From Variovorax sp. KK3 (GTDB lineage Bacteria > Pseudomonadota > Gammaproteobacteria > Burkholderiales > Burkholderiaceae_C): a stretch of DNA of 60,814 bases. This document shows positions 32,833 to 41,694 of this stretch, piece by piece (the first letter of the stretch is position 1; the number at the start of each line of letters is the position of its first letter). The translations under genes were made by a program, and so were the position numbers. The notes under the pieces are model-generated. The model did no database searches. It had not been told where the DNA came from and saw nothing but the letters and a program-made list of their open reading frames with translations. The stretch spans positions 1 to 60,814 of the forward strand of contig NZ_LYVO01000040.1 of the NCBI RefSeq assembly GCF_001984055.1, given 5' to 3'.

Positions 32833-33515
32833 CCGAAGCCGCCGACGTGATCACGTTGCATCACTGCGTCAGCGCGCGTTCCTTTCGCCCGCTCTGGGCG
32901 CTTGAAGAGATTGGCGCTCCTTACGAACTCGTGATGCTGCCTTTTCCGCCTCGCGTGCTGGCTCGGGACTATCTGGACATCAATCCCTTAGGCACCGTCC
33001 CCGCCTTTCACCACGGGGCAGTGCGCATGACGGAATCGGCGGCGATCTGCCAGTATCTCGCGGCACGCTTTTCGCCCCGCAACCTCGATGTCGCTGTCGA
33101 TGAGCCCGATTTCGGCGCTTACTTGAACTACCTGCATTTCGGTGAGGCGACGCTGACGTTTCCGCAGACCCTGGTTCTGCGGTACGCACACTTCGAGAAG
33201 CTCGAGCGCCGGCAGCCGCAAGTTGCCGACGACTACGCACGCTGGTTCAACGCGCGTTTGCGGTCAGTGGAGCCCATGTTGGCGGAGCAGGAATTCCTGT
33301 GCGCGAATCGCTTTACCGCAGCGGATATCTCAGTCGGCTATGCGTTGTTGCTGGCGCAGCATCTGCAGCTCGATCAAGGCTTCACCCGATCAGTGGCGGC
33401 GTATTGGCAGCGCTTGCAACAACGCCCTGCCTTCAAAAGAGCGCTGGCCTCACAGGCCCATGCAGCCAGCGCACAAGGCGTCCCGATGACTCCATCGCCC
33501 GAACTTCGGTCTTGA
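32829..33515 (+). CDS. Glutathione S-transferase family protein
   Basis: A 228-residue GST: thioredoxin-like N-domain (SARSFRPLWALEEIGAPYEL, cis-Pro in NPLGTVPAF, glutathione-binding TESAAICQYLA) and a helical C-domain with FTAADISVGYALLL. Might conjugate or isomerise a pathway intermediate or detoxify. Coupled to the Bug gene by ATGA. Third-position GC looks a little lower than its neighbours, with codons such as TTA and AAT, so it may be a later addition. Convergent with the diguanylate cyclase gene. Confidence 0.9.
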   Translation: MTEAADVITLHHCVSARSFRPLWALEEIGAPYELVMLPFPPRVLARDYLDINPLGTVPAFHHGAVRMTESAAICQYLAARFSPRNLDVAVDEPDFGAYLNYLHFGEATLTFPQTLVLRYAHFEKLERRQPQVADDYARWFNARLRSVEPMLAEQEFLCANRFTAADISVGYALLLAQHLQLDQGFTRSVAAYWQRLQQRPAFKRALASQAHAASAQGVPMTPSPELRS

Positions 33516-33546
33516 ATGGCGACCCGAACGCCGCGTGCGAGCGGGC

Positions 33547-36378
33547 CTACTGCGCCTGCTGCGCCACGCTCGCGTGCCTGCCGCGACCCGCGGCCTTCGC
33601 CTTGTACAGCAAGGCGTCGGCTCGCGCGACCAGTGCGCGCCAGCCGCCGTCGGAATCGCTTCCCAACGCCACGCCGACGCTCGCCCCTATCTCCAGCTGC
33701 AGCCCGCCCACCTCGAACGGTGGCTCCGCCGATGCCACCACCTTCTCGGCGATGGCATCGGCATGCGTGCCGTCGCGGATGCCGGCCAGCGCGATCGCGA
33801 ATTCGTCACCGCCCAGGCGGGCCACCGCGTCGGTCGGCCGCACGAGCGCATGAAACCGCTGCGCGACCTGCTGCAGCAGCTGGTCGCCCACCGCGTGGCC
33901 GTGCGTGTCGTTGACCTGCTTGAAGCGGTCCAGGTCGATGTAGAGGATGGCCAGCGCGTGCGTGCTGCCGTGCTGGTTCAACCAGGCCTCGAAGCCCGAA
34001 CGGTTGAGCAGGCCGGTCAGTGGGTCGCGCTGCGACAGTTGCAGCAGGCGCACGTTTTCCTGCTTGTGGCTGGTGACGTCCATGCCCACCGCCACGAAGC
34101 CGTCGACCTCGCCACGGCCTTCGCCGCCATCGAGCCACAGGGGGATGAAGTTGAACGCGAGGTGGCGCACGTCGGTGCGGTCGGGGTAGTCCTTCTCGAA
34201 GCTCACGGTCTCGCCGGCCAGGGCTCGATCGATCCAGGCCTGGCTGCGCGCATGCTCGTCGGGTCCGATCACTTCCTGCATCGTGTGCCCGACGATCGCC
34301 GCGCGGGCCATGCCCGACCAGCGCTCGAACGCGCTGTTGACGAAGCGGTAGCGCCCGTCGCGGCCGACCACGGCCACGATGGCCGGAATGGCCTCGGCCA
34401 CCGAGCGCAGCGTGGCGGCCTGCCGCTGCTGCTCGCGCTCCACGGCCAGCTCGTCGGTGATGTCGCGCATGATCGACGAGTACAGGTTCACGCGCCCGTC
34501 GGCTCCGCGATGCGCGATGACCATCTGGTCGACGTTCACGATGCGCTGGTTCGCCACGTAGACCGTGGTCTCGCCGACCCACACACCCTTCGCCTTGGCG
34601 GCGGGCAGGATGGTGTCGACGAAGAGCTGATTCGTCTCGGGCGTGTTGAACTGGCCGACGTCGAAGCCGCGCACCGAAGCATCGGGGCCGATCTCCAGCG
34701 CACGCCGCACGGCCGCGTTCATGTAGCGCACGCGGCCGCGTGGGTCGGTCTGCACCACGTAGTCGGTGGTGTTGTCGAACACGGCGGCGATGCGGCGTTC
34801 GCTTTCGACCAGCCGGCTCAGCACCGGCTGCACCTGGCTGCGCTGGGCATAGATGGCCAGGGAGATCATGGCGACGAGCGCCGCCGCGAGCAGGGCCAGG
34901 CGTTCGCGCAGTGGCGCGTAGAGCGTGGCGACGTCGGTGTTCACGGCCAGGCCCAGGCCGGTGTCCCGGATCGGCGAGTAGGCCGCGAGCACGTCGGTGC
35001 CGCGTGCGTCCTTGGCGACGAGCACGCCGCTCTGGCCCTGCAAGGCGTCGGCGATCGCGTGCGCCATGGTGCCTTCGGCCTCGTTCATCGGAAAGGACAC
35101 GTTGGTCGGCCGATCGTGCGTCGGTGCGCACACGGCGTCCATGCCGACACGTCCGCAGATCGATGCCTCGGAGGTCGCATCGACCGAGCGCAGTTCCTGC
35201 AGCAGCCGGTCGAACAGCGGCAGGTGCTGCTCGGCGACCAGCCGCCCGACGACCCGGCCCTGGTCCACGATGGGCACGTGCGAGATCAACAGGTAGCCGT
35301 CGCGCCAGGCCAGCCAGGCCGGCTGCTCGGCGTTGGCCAGCGCCAGCAGCAGGCCCGGCCTGCGTGGTGCGTCGCCGACGCTGGCCACCAGCGCGCCGCG
35401 GGTGTCGATGAACTCGGCGCGCGTGAGCGTGCCGCCCAGGCTGCCGGCGGCCGCCTGCAGCATCTCCATCGATGCGGTGTCGCCGCGGTCACGCTCCAGT
35501 CGCTCGAGCGCCTGCCGCACCGAGGGCCGCGTGGCCACGGTGCGCGGCAGCAGCGAGCCCAGCTCGATCGCGTGGGCGAGCGACGCCGCGTTGGTGGTGG
35601 CCGTGAGCCGCAGGTTGCGTGAAACGGTCTGCTCGAAGGTGTCGCGCATGATCGCGAAGCCGGCGATGCCAGAGCCCAGCGTCACCAGTGCGATGACGGC
35701 CAGCGAACGGCTCTTGATGCGCTGCTCGGCCTGCGCCAGCTCGAATCGCTGCGAGCGCTCGAGCAGCGCCCAGAGGCCTGCACCGATCGCGCAGAGGCCC
35801 AGCGCCGTGGTCGGCAGGATGCGGTTGAAGTTCGCGAACTTGTACAGCGTTTCGAGGCCCAGCACGTGCCCGATGAAGCCGGCCAGCCCGATGAGCACGA
35901 TGGCCACCGTCGTGACGGTGTAGACCCGTCTGCGCGCGTCGACCAGCGGCCTGCGCAGCAGGTAGAAGGCGAGCCCGGTGAGCATGAAGGCCGCGCAGGC
36001 GTTGGGCGACAGCCGGCCCGGAAACGGATTGACCGCCGATGGCAGCGCACCGGGCCGCGGCAGGTCGACGCCCAGCGCGATGCCCGTCGCGCCTTCGAAC
36101 AGGTGCGCCATGGGCAGCAGGATGAGCGCCGCGATGCACAGCGCCGTCGTGTGGCGCCATGCGGGATGCTGCCGCGATGCCTGCGGCAGGTCGTTGCCGA
36201 TCAGGCACACGGCCGTCGCCAGGAACAGCAGGGGGTTGGCGAGGCCGACCGATGTGGAACCCGGAACAAAGCGCGAGATGAACTCGATCTCGCGTTCCCA
36301 GTGCATCACGAGCACGGCGCCGAGCAAGGCAACCAGCAGGCCCGCGATTCGCGGCGCCGTCAGGGGCACTCTGGGCAT
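33547..36378 (-). CDS. Membrane diguanylate cyclase with sensor and two PAS domains
   Basis: A 943-residue multidomain protein. The N-terminal half has several membrane helices (for example IAGLLVALLGAVLVM, AIVLIGLAGFIGHVLGL), then a helix, a large extracytoplasmic sensor region and another helix (LALLAAALVAMISLAIY). Two PAS domains follow (about 510-630 and 650-770), then a GGDEF domain (about 780-935) with intact GGDEF at 856-860 and an inhibitory I-site RPTD at 847-850. It should make c-di-GMP with product inhibition. The ATG at 36378 has GGAGAC before it; ATG 36411 is an alternative. It is unrelated to the flanking catabolic operons. Confidence 0.93.
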   Translation of the reverse strand: MPRVPLTAPRIAGLLVALLGAVLVMHWEREIEFISRFVPGSTSVGLANPLLFLATAVCLIGNDLPQASRQHPAWRHTTALCIAALILLPMAHLFEGATGIALGVDLPRPGALPSAVNPFPGRLSPNACAAFMLTGLAFYLLRRPLVDARRRVYTVTTVAIVLIGLAGFIGHVLGLETLYKFANFNRILPTTALGLCAIGAGLWALLERSQRFELAQAEQRIKSRSLAVIALVTLGSGIAGFAIMRDTFEQTVSRNLRLTATTNAASLAHAIELGSLLPRTVATRPSVRQALERLERDRGDTASMEMLQAAAGSLGGTLTRAEFIDTRGALVASVGDAPRRPGLLLALANAEQPAWLAWRDGYLLISHVPIVDQGRVVGRLVAEQHLPLFDRLLQELRSVDATSEASICGRVGMDAVCAPTHDRPTNVSFPMNEAEGTMAHAIADALQGQSGVLVAKDARGTDVLAAYSPIRDTGLGLAVNTDVATLYAPLRERLALLAAALVAMISLAIYAQRSQVQPVLSRLVESERRIAAVFDNTTDYVVQTDPRGRVRYMNAAVRRALEIGPDASVRGFDVGQFNTPETNQLFVDTILPAAKAKGVWVGETTVYVANQRIVNVDQMVIAHRGADGRVNLYSSIMRDITDELAVEREQQRQAATLRSVAEAIPAIVAVVGRDGRYRFVNSAFERWSGMARAAIVGHTMQEVIGPDEHARSQAWIDRALAGETVSFEKDYPDRTDVRHLAFNFIPLWLDGGEGRGEVDGFVAVGMDVTSHKQENVRLLQLSQRDPLTGLLNRSGFEAWLNQHGSTHALAILYIDLDRFKQVNDTHGHAVGDQLLQQVAQRFHALVRPTDAVARLGGDEFAIALAGIRDGTHADAIAEKVVASAEPPFEVGGLQLEIGASVGVALGSDSDGGWRALVARADALLYKAKAAGRGRHASVAQQAQ

Positions 36379-36484
36379 TCGATGAAGTCTCCGAAGCTGA
36401 AGCCTCGGCATTGTGGCGCCTTCGCCCGTCACCCTGGTTCAAGCACCCGGTCGACGTGCTGCCTTCGGGCACCGGGCGGCAGTG

Positions 36485-36506
36485 CCAAACCATCGCCAAA
36501 CCATCG
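36485..36506. repeat. 11-bp direct repeat, two copies (CCAAACCATCG)
   Basis: CCAAACCATCG occurs twice in direct succession, in the 266-base region between the diguanylate cyclase and the CitE-like gene. No function evident. Confidence 0.6.
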
Positions 36507-36583
36507 CGGTCGGGTCGGCGCGGCGCGGTGTGCCATCCAAGGGTTATCCCTGATGTCCGGAAGGGCGTGGAAGTTCAAACTAC

Positions 36584-36615
36584 CTAACGTTCGTAAGGCA
36601 TCTAGCAGTCGTTAG
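36584..36615. promoter_or_regulatory. Candidate operator before the CitE-like operon (CTAACG...CGTTAG)
   Basis: CTAACG (36584-36589) and its inverse CGTTAG (36610-36615) are 20 bases apart; a third near-copy, CGTAAGG, lies at 36592-36598 and makes an imperfect CCTAACG-TT-CGTAAGG palindrome. It lies 29 bases before the CitE-like start, where a regulator of the long catabolic operon would bind. No regulator gene is adjacent, so the binder is unknown. Confidence 0.5.
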
Positions 36616-36644
36616 ATTCGACGATGAATGCAAGGAAGCAGTCC

Positions 36645-37535
36645 ATGACAACCCCCTCCATGAAACCCATCCGTTCGTTTCTGTTCGTTCCCGGCAACAA
36701 GGCGAGCTGGATCGAGAAGTCCATCCACGCGAAGGCCGACGCGCTGATCCTCGACCTGGAAGACAGCGTGCCGCCGGCGCAGAAGGCCGAGGCCCGCGAG
36801 ATCGTGCGCGGCAAGCTGGAATGGCTCGCACAGCAGAAGCAGCGCATCTGGGTGCGCATCAACCGCAGTCCGCATCTCTACGACTTCGACGACATCCTTG
36901 CCATCGTCGGTCCGGTGGTGGAAGGCATCGTCATCTCGAAGCCGTGCGGCCCGGAAGACATCCACCCCGTCGCATCGATGCTGTCAGAGGCCGAATACCG
37001 CGCCGGCGTCGAACTGGGCCGCACCAAGGTCATCCCGCTGCTGGAGACGGCACGTTCGCTTCAACTGGCGTACGAGATCGCCCAGCACGAACGCGTGCCG
37101 GCCATCGTGGGCGCGACGGCCAAGAACGCCGACGTGGCGCGTGCCCTCAAGACCGTCTGGTCGCTGGAGGGCCGCGAAACGCAATACCTCAAGTCGCGCA
37201 TCGTGATGGCCGCACGCGCCGCCGGCAAGCTGCCCATCGGCGGCGTCTGGCAGCAGGTGCACGACCTCGAAGGCCTGAAGGTGTCTTCGGCGAACGACCG
37301 CCAACTGGGCATGAGCGGCGAACTGGTGCTGCATCCATCCAATGTGGAGATCGTCAACAAGACCTACAGCCCCACCGACGAGGAAGTCGGCTTCTACCAG
37401 GGAATGATCGATGCGCTCGACAAGGCCCAGGCCGAGGGCCGCGCCTCGTGCATCTACGACGGCGAGCACATCGACATCGCCCACGTCAAGACCGCGCGCG
37501 AAATCATCGAGCTCGCGCGCTCGTTCAACAGCTGA
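36645..37535 (+). CDS. HpcH/HpaI aldolase/CitE-like acyl-CoA lyase
   Basis: A 296-residue CitE-superfamily barrel: SFLFVPGNKASWIEK, ALILDLEDSVPP (metal-site acids), WVRINRS, IPLLETARS (metal Glu), GATAKNADVARAL. Family enzymes split citramalyl-CoA, malyl-CoA or methylmalyl-CoA. The ATG at 36645 has AAGGAAG before it; ATG 36624 has none. It starts an operon with MaoC hydratase, acyl-CoA dehydrogenase and two CaiB-family genes, the set used in itaconate and mesaconate breakdown, so (S)-citramalyl-CoA lyase is a reasonable guess. Confidence 0.88.
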   Translation: MTTPSMKPIRSFLFVPGNKASWIEKSIHAKADALILDLEDSVPPAQKAEAREIVRGKLEWLAQQKQRIWVRINRSPHLYDFDDILAIVGPVVEGIVISKPCGPEDIHPVASMLSEAEYRAGVELGRTKVIPLLETARSLQLAYEIAQHERVPAIVGATAKNADVARALKTVWSLEGRETQYLKSRIVMAARAAGKLPIGGVWQQVHDLEGLKVSSANDRQLGMSGELVLHPSNVEIVNKTYSPTDEEVGFYQGMIDALDKAQAEGRASCIYDGEHIDIAHVKTAREIIELARSFNS

Positions 37536-37568
37536 TCCGCTTCGGCAACCCCAATCAGGAGACAGACA

Positions 37569-38030
37569 ATGGCAGGCCTTTATTTCGAAGAGTTCAAGCC
37601 CGGCATGGTGATCGAGCATGCGATCCGCCGCACCGTCACCGAGACCGACAACGTGCTGTTCTCGGCCATGACCTACAACTGCGCCCCGCTGCACATCGAC
37701 GCCGAATACAGCGCCAAGACCTTCTACGGCCAGCGCCTGGTCAACAGCATGTTCCTGCTGGCGCTCGTGGCCGGCATCACGGTGTACGAGACGACGCTGG
37801 GCACCACGCTCGGCAACCTGGGTTTCGGCGAGATCGCCTTTCCCAAGCCTACCTTCCACGGCGACACCATTCGCGTCCAAACGGAGATCCTGGAAACGCG
37901 CATCTCCAAGAGCCGAAGCGACTCGGGGATCGTCACCTTCAAACACGTGGCGAAGAACCAGCGCGACGAGGTCGTGTGCACGGCCATCCGCACCGGCCTG
38001 ATGATGCTGCGACCCGCCGTCGCGGCCTGA
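37569..38030 (+). CDS. MaoC-family (hot-dog) dehydratase
   Basis: A 153-residue single hot-dog-fold hydratase. NCAPLHIDAEYSAKTFYGQR matches the hydratase motif (Asn/Asp, His, Asp) and GDTIRVQTEIL is family-typical. It would add or remove water on an enoyl-CoA, for example mesaconyl-CoA to methylmalyl- or citramalyl-CoA. It follows the CitE-like lyase by 33 bases and precedes the acyl-CoA dehydrogenase by 19, so dehydrogenation, hydration and cleavage are encoded in series. Confidence 0.89.
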   Translation: MAGLYFEEFKPGMVIEHAIRRTVTETDNVLFSAMTYNCAPLHIDAEYSAKTFYGQRLVNSMFLLALVAGITVYETTLGTTLGNLGFGEIAFPKPTFHGDTIRVQTEILETRISKSRSDSGIVTFKHVAKNQRDEVVCTAIRTGLMMLRPAVAA

Positions 38031-38049
38031 TGCGCCTGAGGACACCACG

Positions 38050-39216
38050 ATGAACTACCAACTCAGCGACGAGCAGCACGCCATCGTCGACGCGGCGCAG
38101 AAGATCTGCACCGATTTCCCGCTCGACTACTGGCGCCGGAAGGACAAGCAGCACGAGTTTCCACACGAGTTCTTCGAAGCCGTGGCCAGCGGCGGCTGGC
38201 TCGGCATCTGCATGCCCGAGGACGTGGGCGGCGCCAACCTCGGCGTGACGGAAGCGGCCCTCTTCATGCGCGCCGTCGCCGAATGCGGCGGGCAGGCCGC
38301 GGCCTCCACCATCCACATGAACATCTTTGGCCTGGCGCCGGTGGTGCACTTCGGCACCGACGAGCAGAAGAAGCGCTGGCTGCCCCCCTTCGCGCGCGGC
38401 GAGAACAAGGCCTGCTTCGCCGTCACCGAGCCGGACACGGGCCTTGACACCACCAAGCTCAAGGTGGTGGCGAAGAAGCAGCCCGACGGCAACTACCTGA
38501 TCTCCGGCAAGAAGGTGTTCATTTCCACGGCCCAGGTCGCCGACCACATGCTGATCCTCGCGCGCACCACGCCGGTCGAGCAGGTGAAGAAGCACAGCGA
38601 AGGCCTCAGCCTGTTCTACACGAAGCTCGACCGCAAGTACGTCGAGATCCGCGAGATCGACAAGCTCGGCCGCGCCGCGGTCGACACGAACGAACTGTTC
38701 ATCGACAACCTGCCGGTGTCCAAGGACTCGTTGATCGGCGAGGAAGGCAAGGGCCTTTCGTACATCTTCCATGGCATGAACGCCGAGCGCGTGCTCGTCG
38801 CTGCCGAGCAGGTCGGCATCGGCCGCGCAGTGCTCAAGCTCGCCACCCAGTATGCGCAAGAGCGCGTGGTGTTCGGCCGGCCGATCGGCCAGAACCAGGG
38901 CGTGCAGCACCCGTTGGCGCGCAACTGGGCCGAGCTCGAGGCAGCCAACCACATGATCTTCGCGGCCGCGGGCCTGTACGACCAAGGCCTTCCCTGCGGC
39001 TCCGAGGCCAACGCCGCCAAGCTGCTGGCGTCCGAGGCCTGCATGAACGCCTGCCAGACCTCGATGCTCACGCACGGCGGCTTCGGCTATGCGAAGGAAT
39101 ACCACGTCGAGCGCTTCATGCGCGAGGCCTGGATCGGCTACATCGCACCGGTGACGCCGCAGCTCATCCTGTCGAACATCGCAGAACGCAAGCTCGGGCT
39201 GCCGAAGTCCTACTGA
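38050..39216 (+). CDS. Acyl-CoA dehydrogenase with displaced catalytic Glu
   Basis: A 388-residue flavoprotein (FAVTEPDTGLDT, ISGKKVFIST, VFGRPIGQNQG, THGGFGYAKEY). The usual catalytic segment YEGT reads IAPVTPQL, so the C-terminal Glu is absent. Instead MNAERVLVA carries a Glu before Arg at the position used by isovaleryl-CoA and long-chain acyl-CoA dehydrogenases, which could serve as base. This suggests a branched or bulky substrate. The C-terminal LGLPKSY is typical of CaiB-linked dehydrogenases. Middle of the CitE-MaoC operon. Confidence 0.9.
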   Translation: MNYQLSDEQHAIVDAAQKICTDFPLDYWRRKDKQHEFPHEFFEAVASGGWLGICMPEDVGGANLGVTEAALFMRAVAECGGQAAASTIHMNIFGLAPVVHFGTDEQKKRWLPPFARGENKACFAVTEPDTGLDTTKLKVVAKKQPDGNYLISGKKVFISTAQVADHMLILARTTPVEQVKKHSEGLSLFYTKLDRKYVEIREIDKLGRAAVDTNELFIDNLPVSKDSLIGEEGKGLSYIFHGMNAERVLVAAEQVGIGRAVLKLATQYAQERVVFGRPIGQNQGVQHPLARNWAELEAANHMIFAAAGLYDQGLPCGSEANAAKLLASEACMNACQTSMLTHGGFGYAKEYHVERFMREAWIGYIAPVTPQLILSNIAERKLGLPKSY

Positions 39217-39283
39217 AAATGCATCGTCCACGCCGATGGTGCGGTGCATGCATCGTCGGCCCACAGGATCAGGAGACAAGAAC

Positions 39284-40522
39284 ATGTCAGCGACAAGGCC
39301 CCTGGAAGGCATCCGCGTCCTCGACCTGACCGTTGCGCTGGCGGGGCCCTACGGGGCGCTGCTGCTCGGCGGTCTCGGAGCCGAGGTGATCCACGTCGAG
39401 GCGCCCGGCGGCGGCGACATCGCGCGCACCAATCCCCCGTATGTCGGCAGCGAGGGCATGCACTTCGGGGCGCCGCGCGGCGACGACGTATCGCTCACCA
39501 TCCTCAACCGCGCGCGCAACAAGAAGAGCGTCACGCTCGACCTGAAGTCGCCGCGCGGGCGCGAGCTCTTCATGCAACTGGCCAAGGAATGCGACGTGCT
39601 CATCGAGAACATGAGCGAAGGCGCCACGGCCAAGCTCGGCGTGGACTACGAGCGCGTGCGCCAGGCCAACCCGAAGATCGTCTATGCCTCCATCAAGGCC
39701 TTGGGCGAGCCCAGTCCCTTTCCCAAGCTGAAGGGCATGGACATCATCGTGCAGGCGCTGTCCGGCATCATGGAAGTCACGGGCGAGCCCGGCAATCCTC
39801 CCACGCGCTGGGGCCTGCCCATCGCCGACATGGTGGCGCCGCTCTACGCCGTCAACGGCATCCTGGCGGCGCTCATCCACCGCGGCAGGTCGGGGGAGGG
39901 CCAGCTGGTCCAGGTCTCCATGCTGGACTGCCTGGCCTCGCTGGTGGCGGAGGAGCATTTCGACGTCTTCAGCGATGCCGGCTACCCGCTACGCTCGGGC
40001 AATTTCCATGACCGGCTCGTGCCTTTCGGCGTCTATGGCACCCAGGATGGCTATGTGGCCATCGTCGCCTTCAACCCCGACTGGTTCCGCAGCCTCATGG
40101 AGGTGATCGGACGGCCGGAGTTCGCCGACGATGCCCGCTTTGCCAGCCGCGGCCCGCGCATGAAGCACGCCCAGGAGATCAACGCCCTGGTCGATGCATG
40201 GACGCGGCAGCACACCTCGGAAGAGGTGGTGCGCGAACTGCGCGACAAGCGCGGCGTGCCTTCGGCGCCGGTTCGTTCGCCGCTGGAGGTGCTGAACGAT
40301 CCCTTGTTGCACGCCAGCGGTGCGCTGATGAAGCTGTCGCATCCGCGCCTGGGCGCCCTCGACGCGGTGGGCATGGGCCTGCCGATCCGGTTTTCGAAGA
40401 CGCCGTCGCAGTTCGACCAGCCGGCCACCGACCTCGGCGCCGGCAACGACGAGATCTACAAGGGCCTTCTGAAGCTCGGCGATGAAGACCTGGCCAGGCT
40501 GCGCGCCGATCGGGTCATCTGA
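39284..40522 (+). CDS. CaiB/BaiF CoA-transferase
   Basis: A 412-residue family III CoA-transferase: IRVLDLTVALAGPYGA, LGGLGAEVIHVE, NRARNKKSVTLDLK, catalytic Asp in LPIADMVAPLYA. The ATG at 39284 follows AGGAGACAAGAAC. It probably activates the dicarboxylic acid processed by the preceding enzymes. A racemase-like homologue follows 2 bases after its stop. Confidence 0.91.
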   Translation: MSATRPLEGIRVLDLTVALAGPYGALLLGGLGAEVIHVEAPGGGDIARTNPPYVGSEGMHFGAPRGDDVSLTILNRARNKKSVTLDLKSPRGRELFMQLAKECDVLIENMSEGATAKLGVDYERVRQANPKIVYASIKALGEPSPFPKLKGMDIIVQALSGIMEVTGEPGNPPTRWGLPIADMVAPLYAVNGILAALIHRGRSGEGQLVQVSMLDCLASLVAEEHFDVFSDAGYPLRSGNFHDRLVPFGVYGTQDGYVAIVAFNPDWFRSLMEVIGRPEFADDARFASRGPRMKHAQEINALVDAWTRQHTSEEVVRELRDKRGVPSAPVRSPLEVLNDPLLHASGALMKLSHPRLGALDAVGMGLPIRFSKTPSQFDQPATDLGAGNDEIYKGLLKLGDEDLARLRADRVI

Positions 40523-40524
40523 GC

Positions 40525-41682
40525 ATGGCCGCGCGTTCCGGTCCGCTGTCGGGCATCAAGGTGGTCGAGATCGCCGGCATCGGCCCCGGGCCGCTGGCCG
40601 CGATGTTCCTCGCCGATCTGGGCGCCACGGTCATCCGCGTGGACCGCAAGGAGCCCTCGGGCCTGGGCGCGCCGCGGCCGGTGGCGTTCGACCTGGGCCT
40701 GCGCAACCGCAGGTCGATCCGCGTGGACCTCAAGGACCCCGCCGCTGTCGAGATGGTGCTCGAGCTCATCGGACAGGCCGATGCGTCGATCGAAGGATTC
40801 AGGCCCGGCGTGATGGAGCGCCTGGGCCTGGGCCCGGACGCGTGCCTGGCGCGCAACCCGCGGCTGGTCTATGGCCGCGTGACCGGCTGGGGGCAGGAGG
40901 GGCCGCTCGCGCAGGTGGCAGGGCACGACCTCAACTACATCGCGATCACCGGTGCGCTCGACGCCATCGGCCGCGAAGGCCAGCCGCCCACGCCGCCGCT
41001 CAACATCCTGGGCGACTATGCGGGCGGCTCGCTCTACCTCGCGTTCGGCCTGCTGGCCGGCATTCTCGAGGCGCGCAGTTCCGGCAAGGGGCAGGTCGTG
41101 GATGCGGCCATGGTCGACGGCGTCGCGTCGCTGATGACGGTCATGCATGGCCTGCACGCGGCCGGCATGCTCGCCGGCGGGCGCGGCAAGAACATGCTCG
41201 ACTCCGGCGCGCACTTCTACGAGGCCTACGTCTGCGCAGACGGCAAGTACGTCACCGCTGCGCCGATCGAGCCCAAGTTCTACCGGCAGCTGCTGGAGCG
41301 GCTGGGCCTGGCAAGCCATCCGTCGTTGCAGGGGCAGATGGACCGCGCCACGTGGCCGGCAGCCAAGGCCGTGCTGGCGGCCAAGTTCAAGGAGCGCAGC
41401 CGCGACGAGTGGACCGCGCTGCTGGGCGAACTCGACGTCTGCTTCGCGCCGGTGCTCGACTTCGACGAGGCGCCGCACCATCCCCATCTTCGTGCGCGCG
41501 GCACCTTCATCGAGGTCGACGGCGTGGTGCAGCCGGCCCCGGGGCCGCGCTTCTCGCGCACGCCGGCCGCCCGGCCCGAGGCGCCCGCATCGCCGAGTAC
41601 CGAGAACGCCGTCGCCGCATTGCAAGGCTGGTTGCCCGATGCGCGCATCCGGCGCTACCAGTCGCAAAAGACCTTCATCTGA
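40525..41682 (+). CDS. Alpha-methylacyl-CoA racemase-like (AMACR) protein
   Basis: A 385-residue member of the same superfamily but of racemase type: IAGIGPGPLAAM at the start, GQEGPLAQVAGHDLNYIA (His) and LGDYAGGSLYLAFG (Asp) match the His/Asp pair that epimerises the 2-methyl centre of acyl-CoAs. It would let both stereoisomers of a 2-methyl intermediate enter the acyl-CoA dehydrogenase step. This fits the idea of a methyl-branched C5 substrate. A Bug gene follows by 12 bases. Confidence 0.88.
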   Translation: MAARSGPLSGIKVVEIAGIGPGPLAAMFLADLGATVIRVDRKEPSGLGAPRPVAFDLGLRNRRSIRVDLKDPAAVEMVLELIGQADASIEGFRPGVMERLGLGPDACLARNPRLVYGRVTGWGQEGPLAQVAGHDLNYIAITGALDAIGREGQPPTPPLNILGDYAGGSLYLAFGLLAGILEARSSGKGQVVDAAMVDGVASLMTVMHGLHAAGMLAGGRGKNMLDSGAHFYEAYVCADGKYVTAAPIEPKFYRQLLERLGLASHPSLQGQMDRATWPAAKAVLAAKFKERSRDEWTALLGELDVCFAPVLDFDEAPHHPHLRARGTFIEVDGVVQPAPGPRFSRTPAARPEAPASPSTENAVAALQGWLPDARIRRYQSQKTFI

Positions 41683-41694
41683 CAGGAGACAACC

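Noticed and set aside
27589..36550. The 10-mer GGGATAACCC at 27589 and its inverse at 36541 as a shared operator
   Set aside because: Only two copies, a GC-rich near-palindromic 10-mer, and no consistent position relative to genes; chance is likely.
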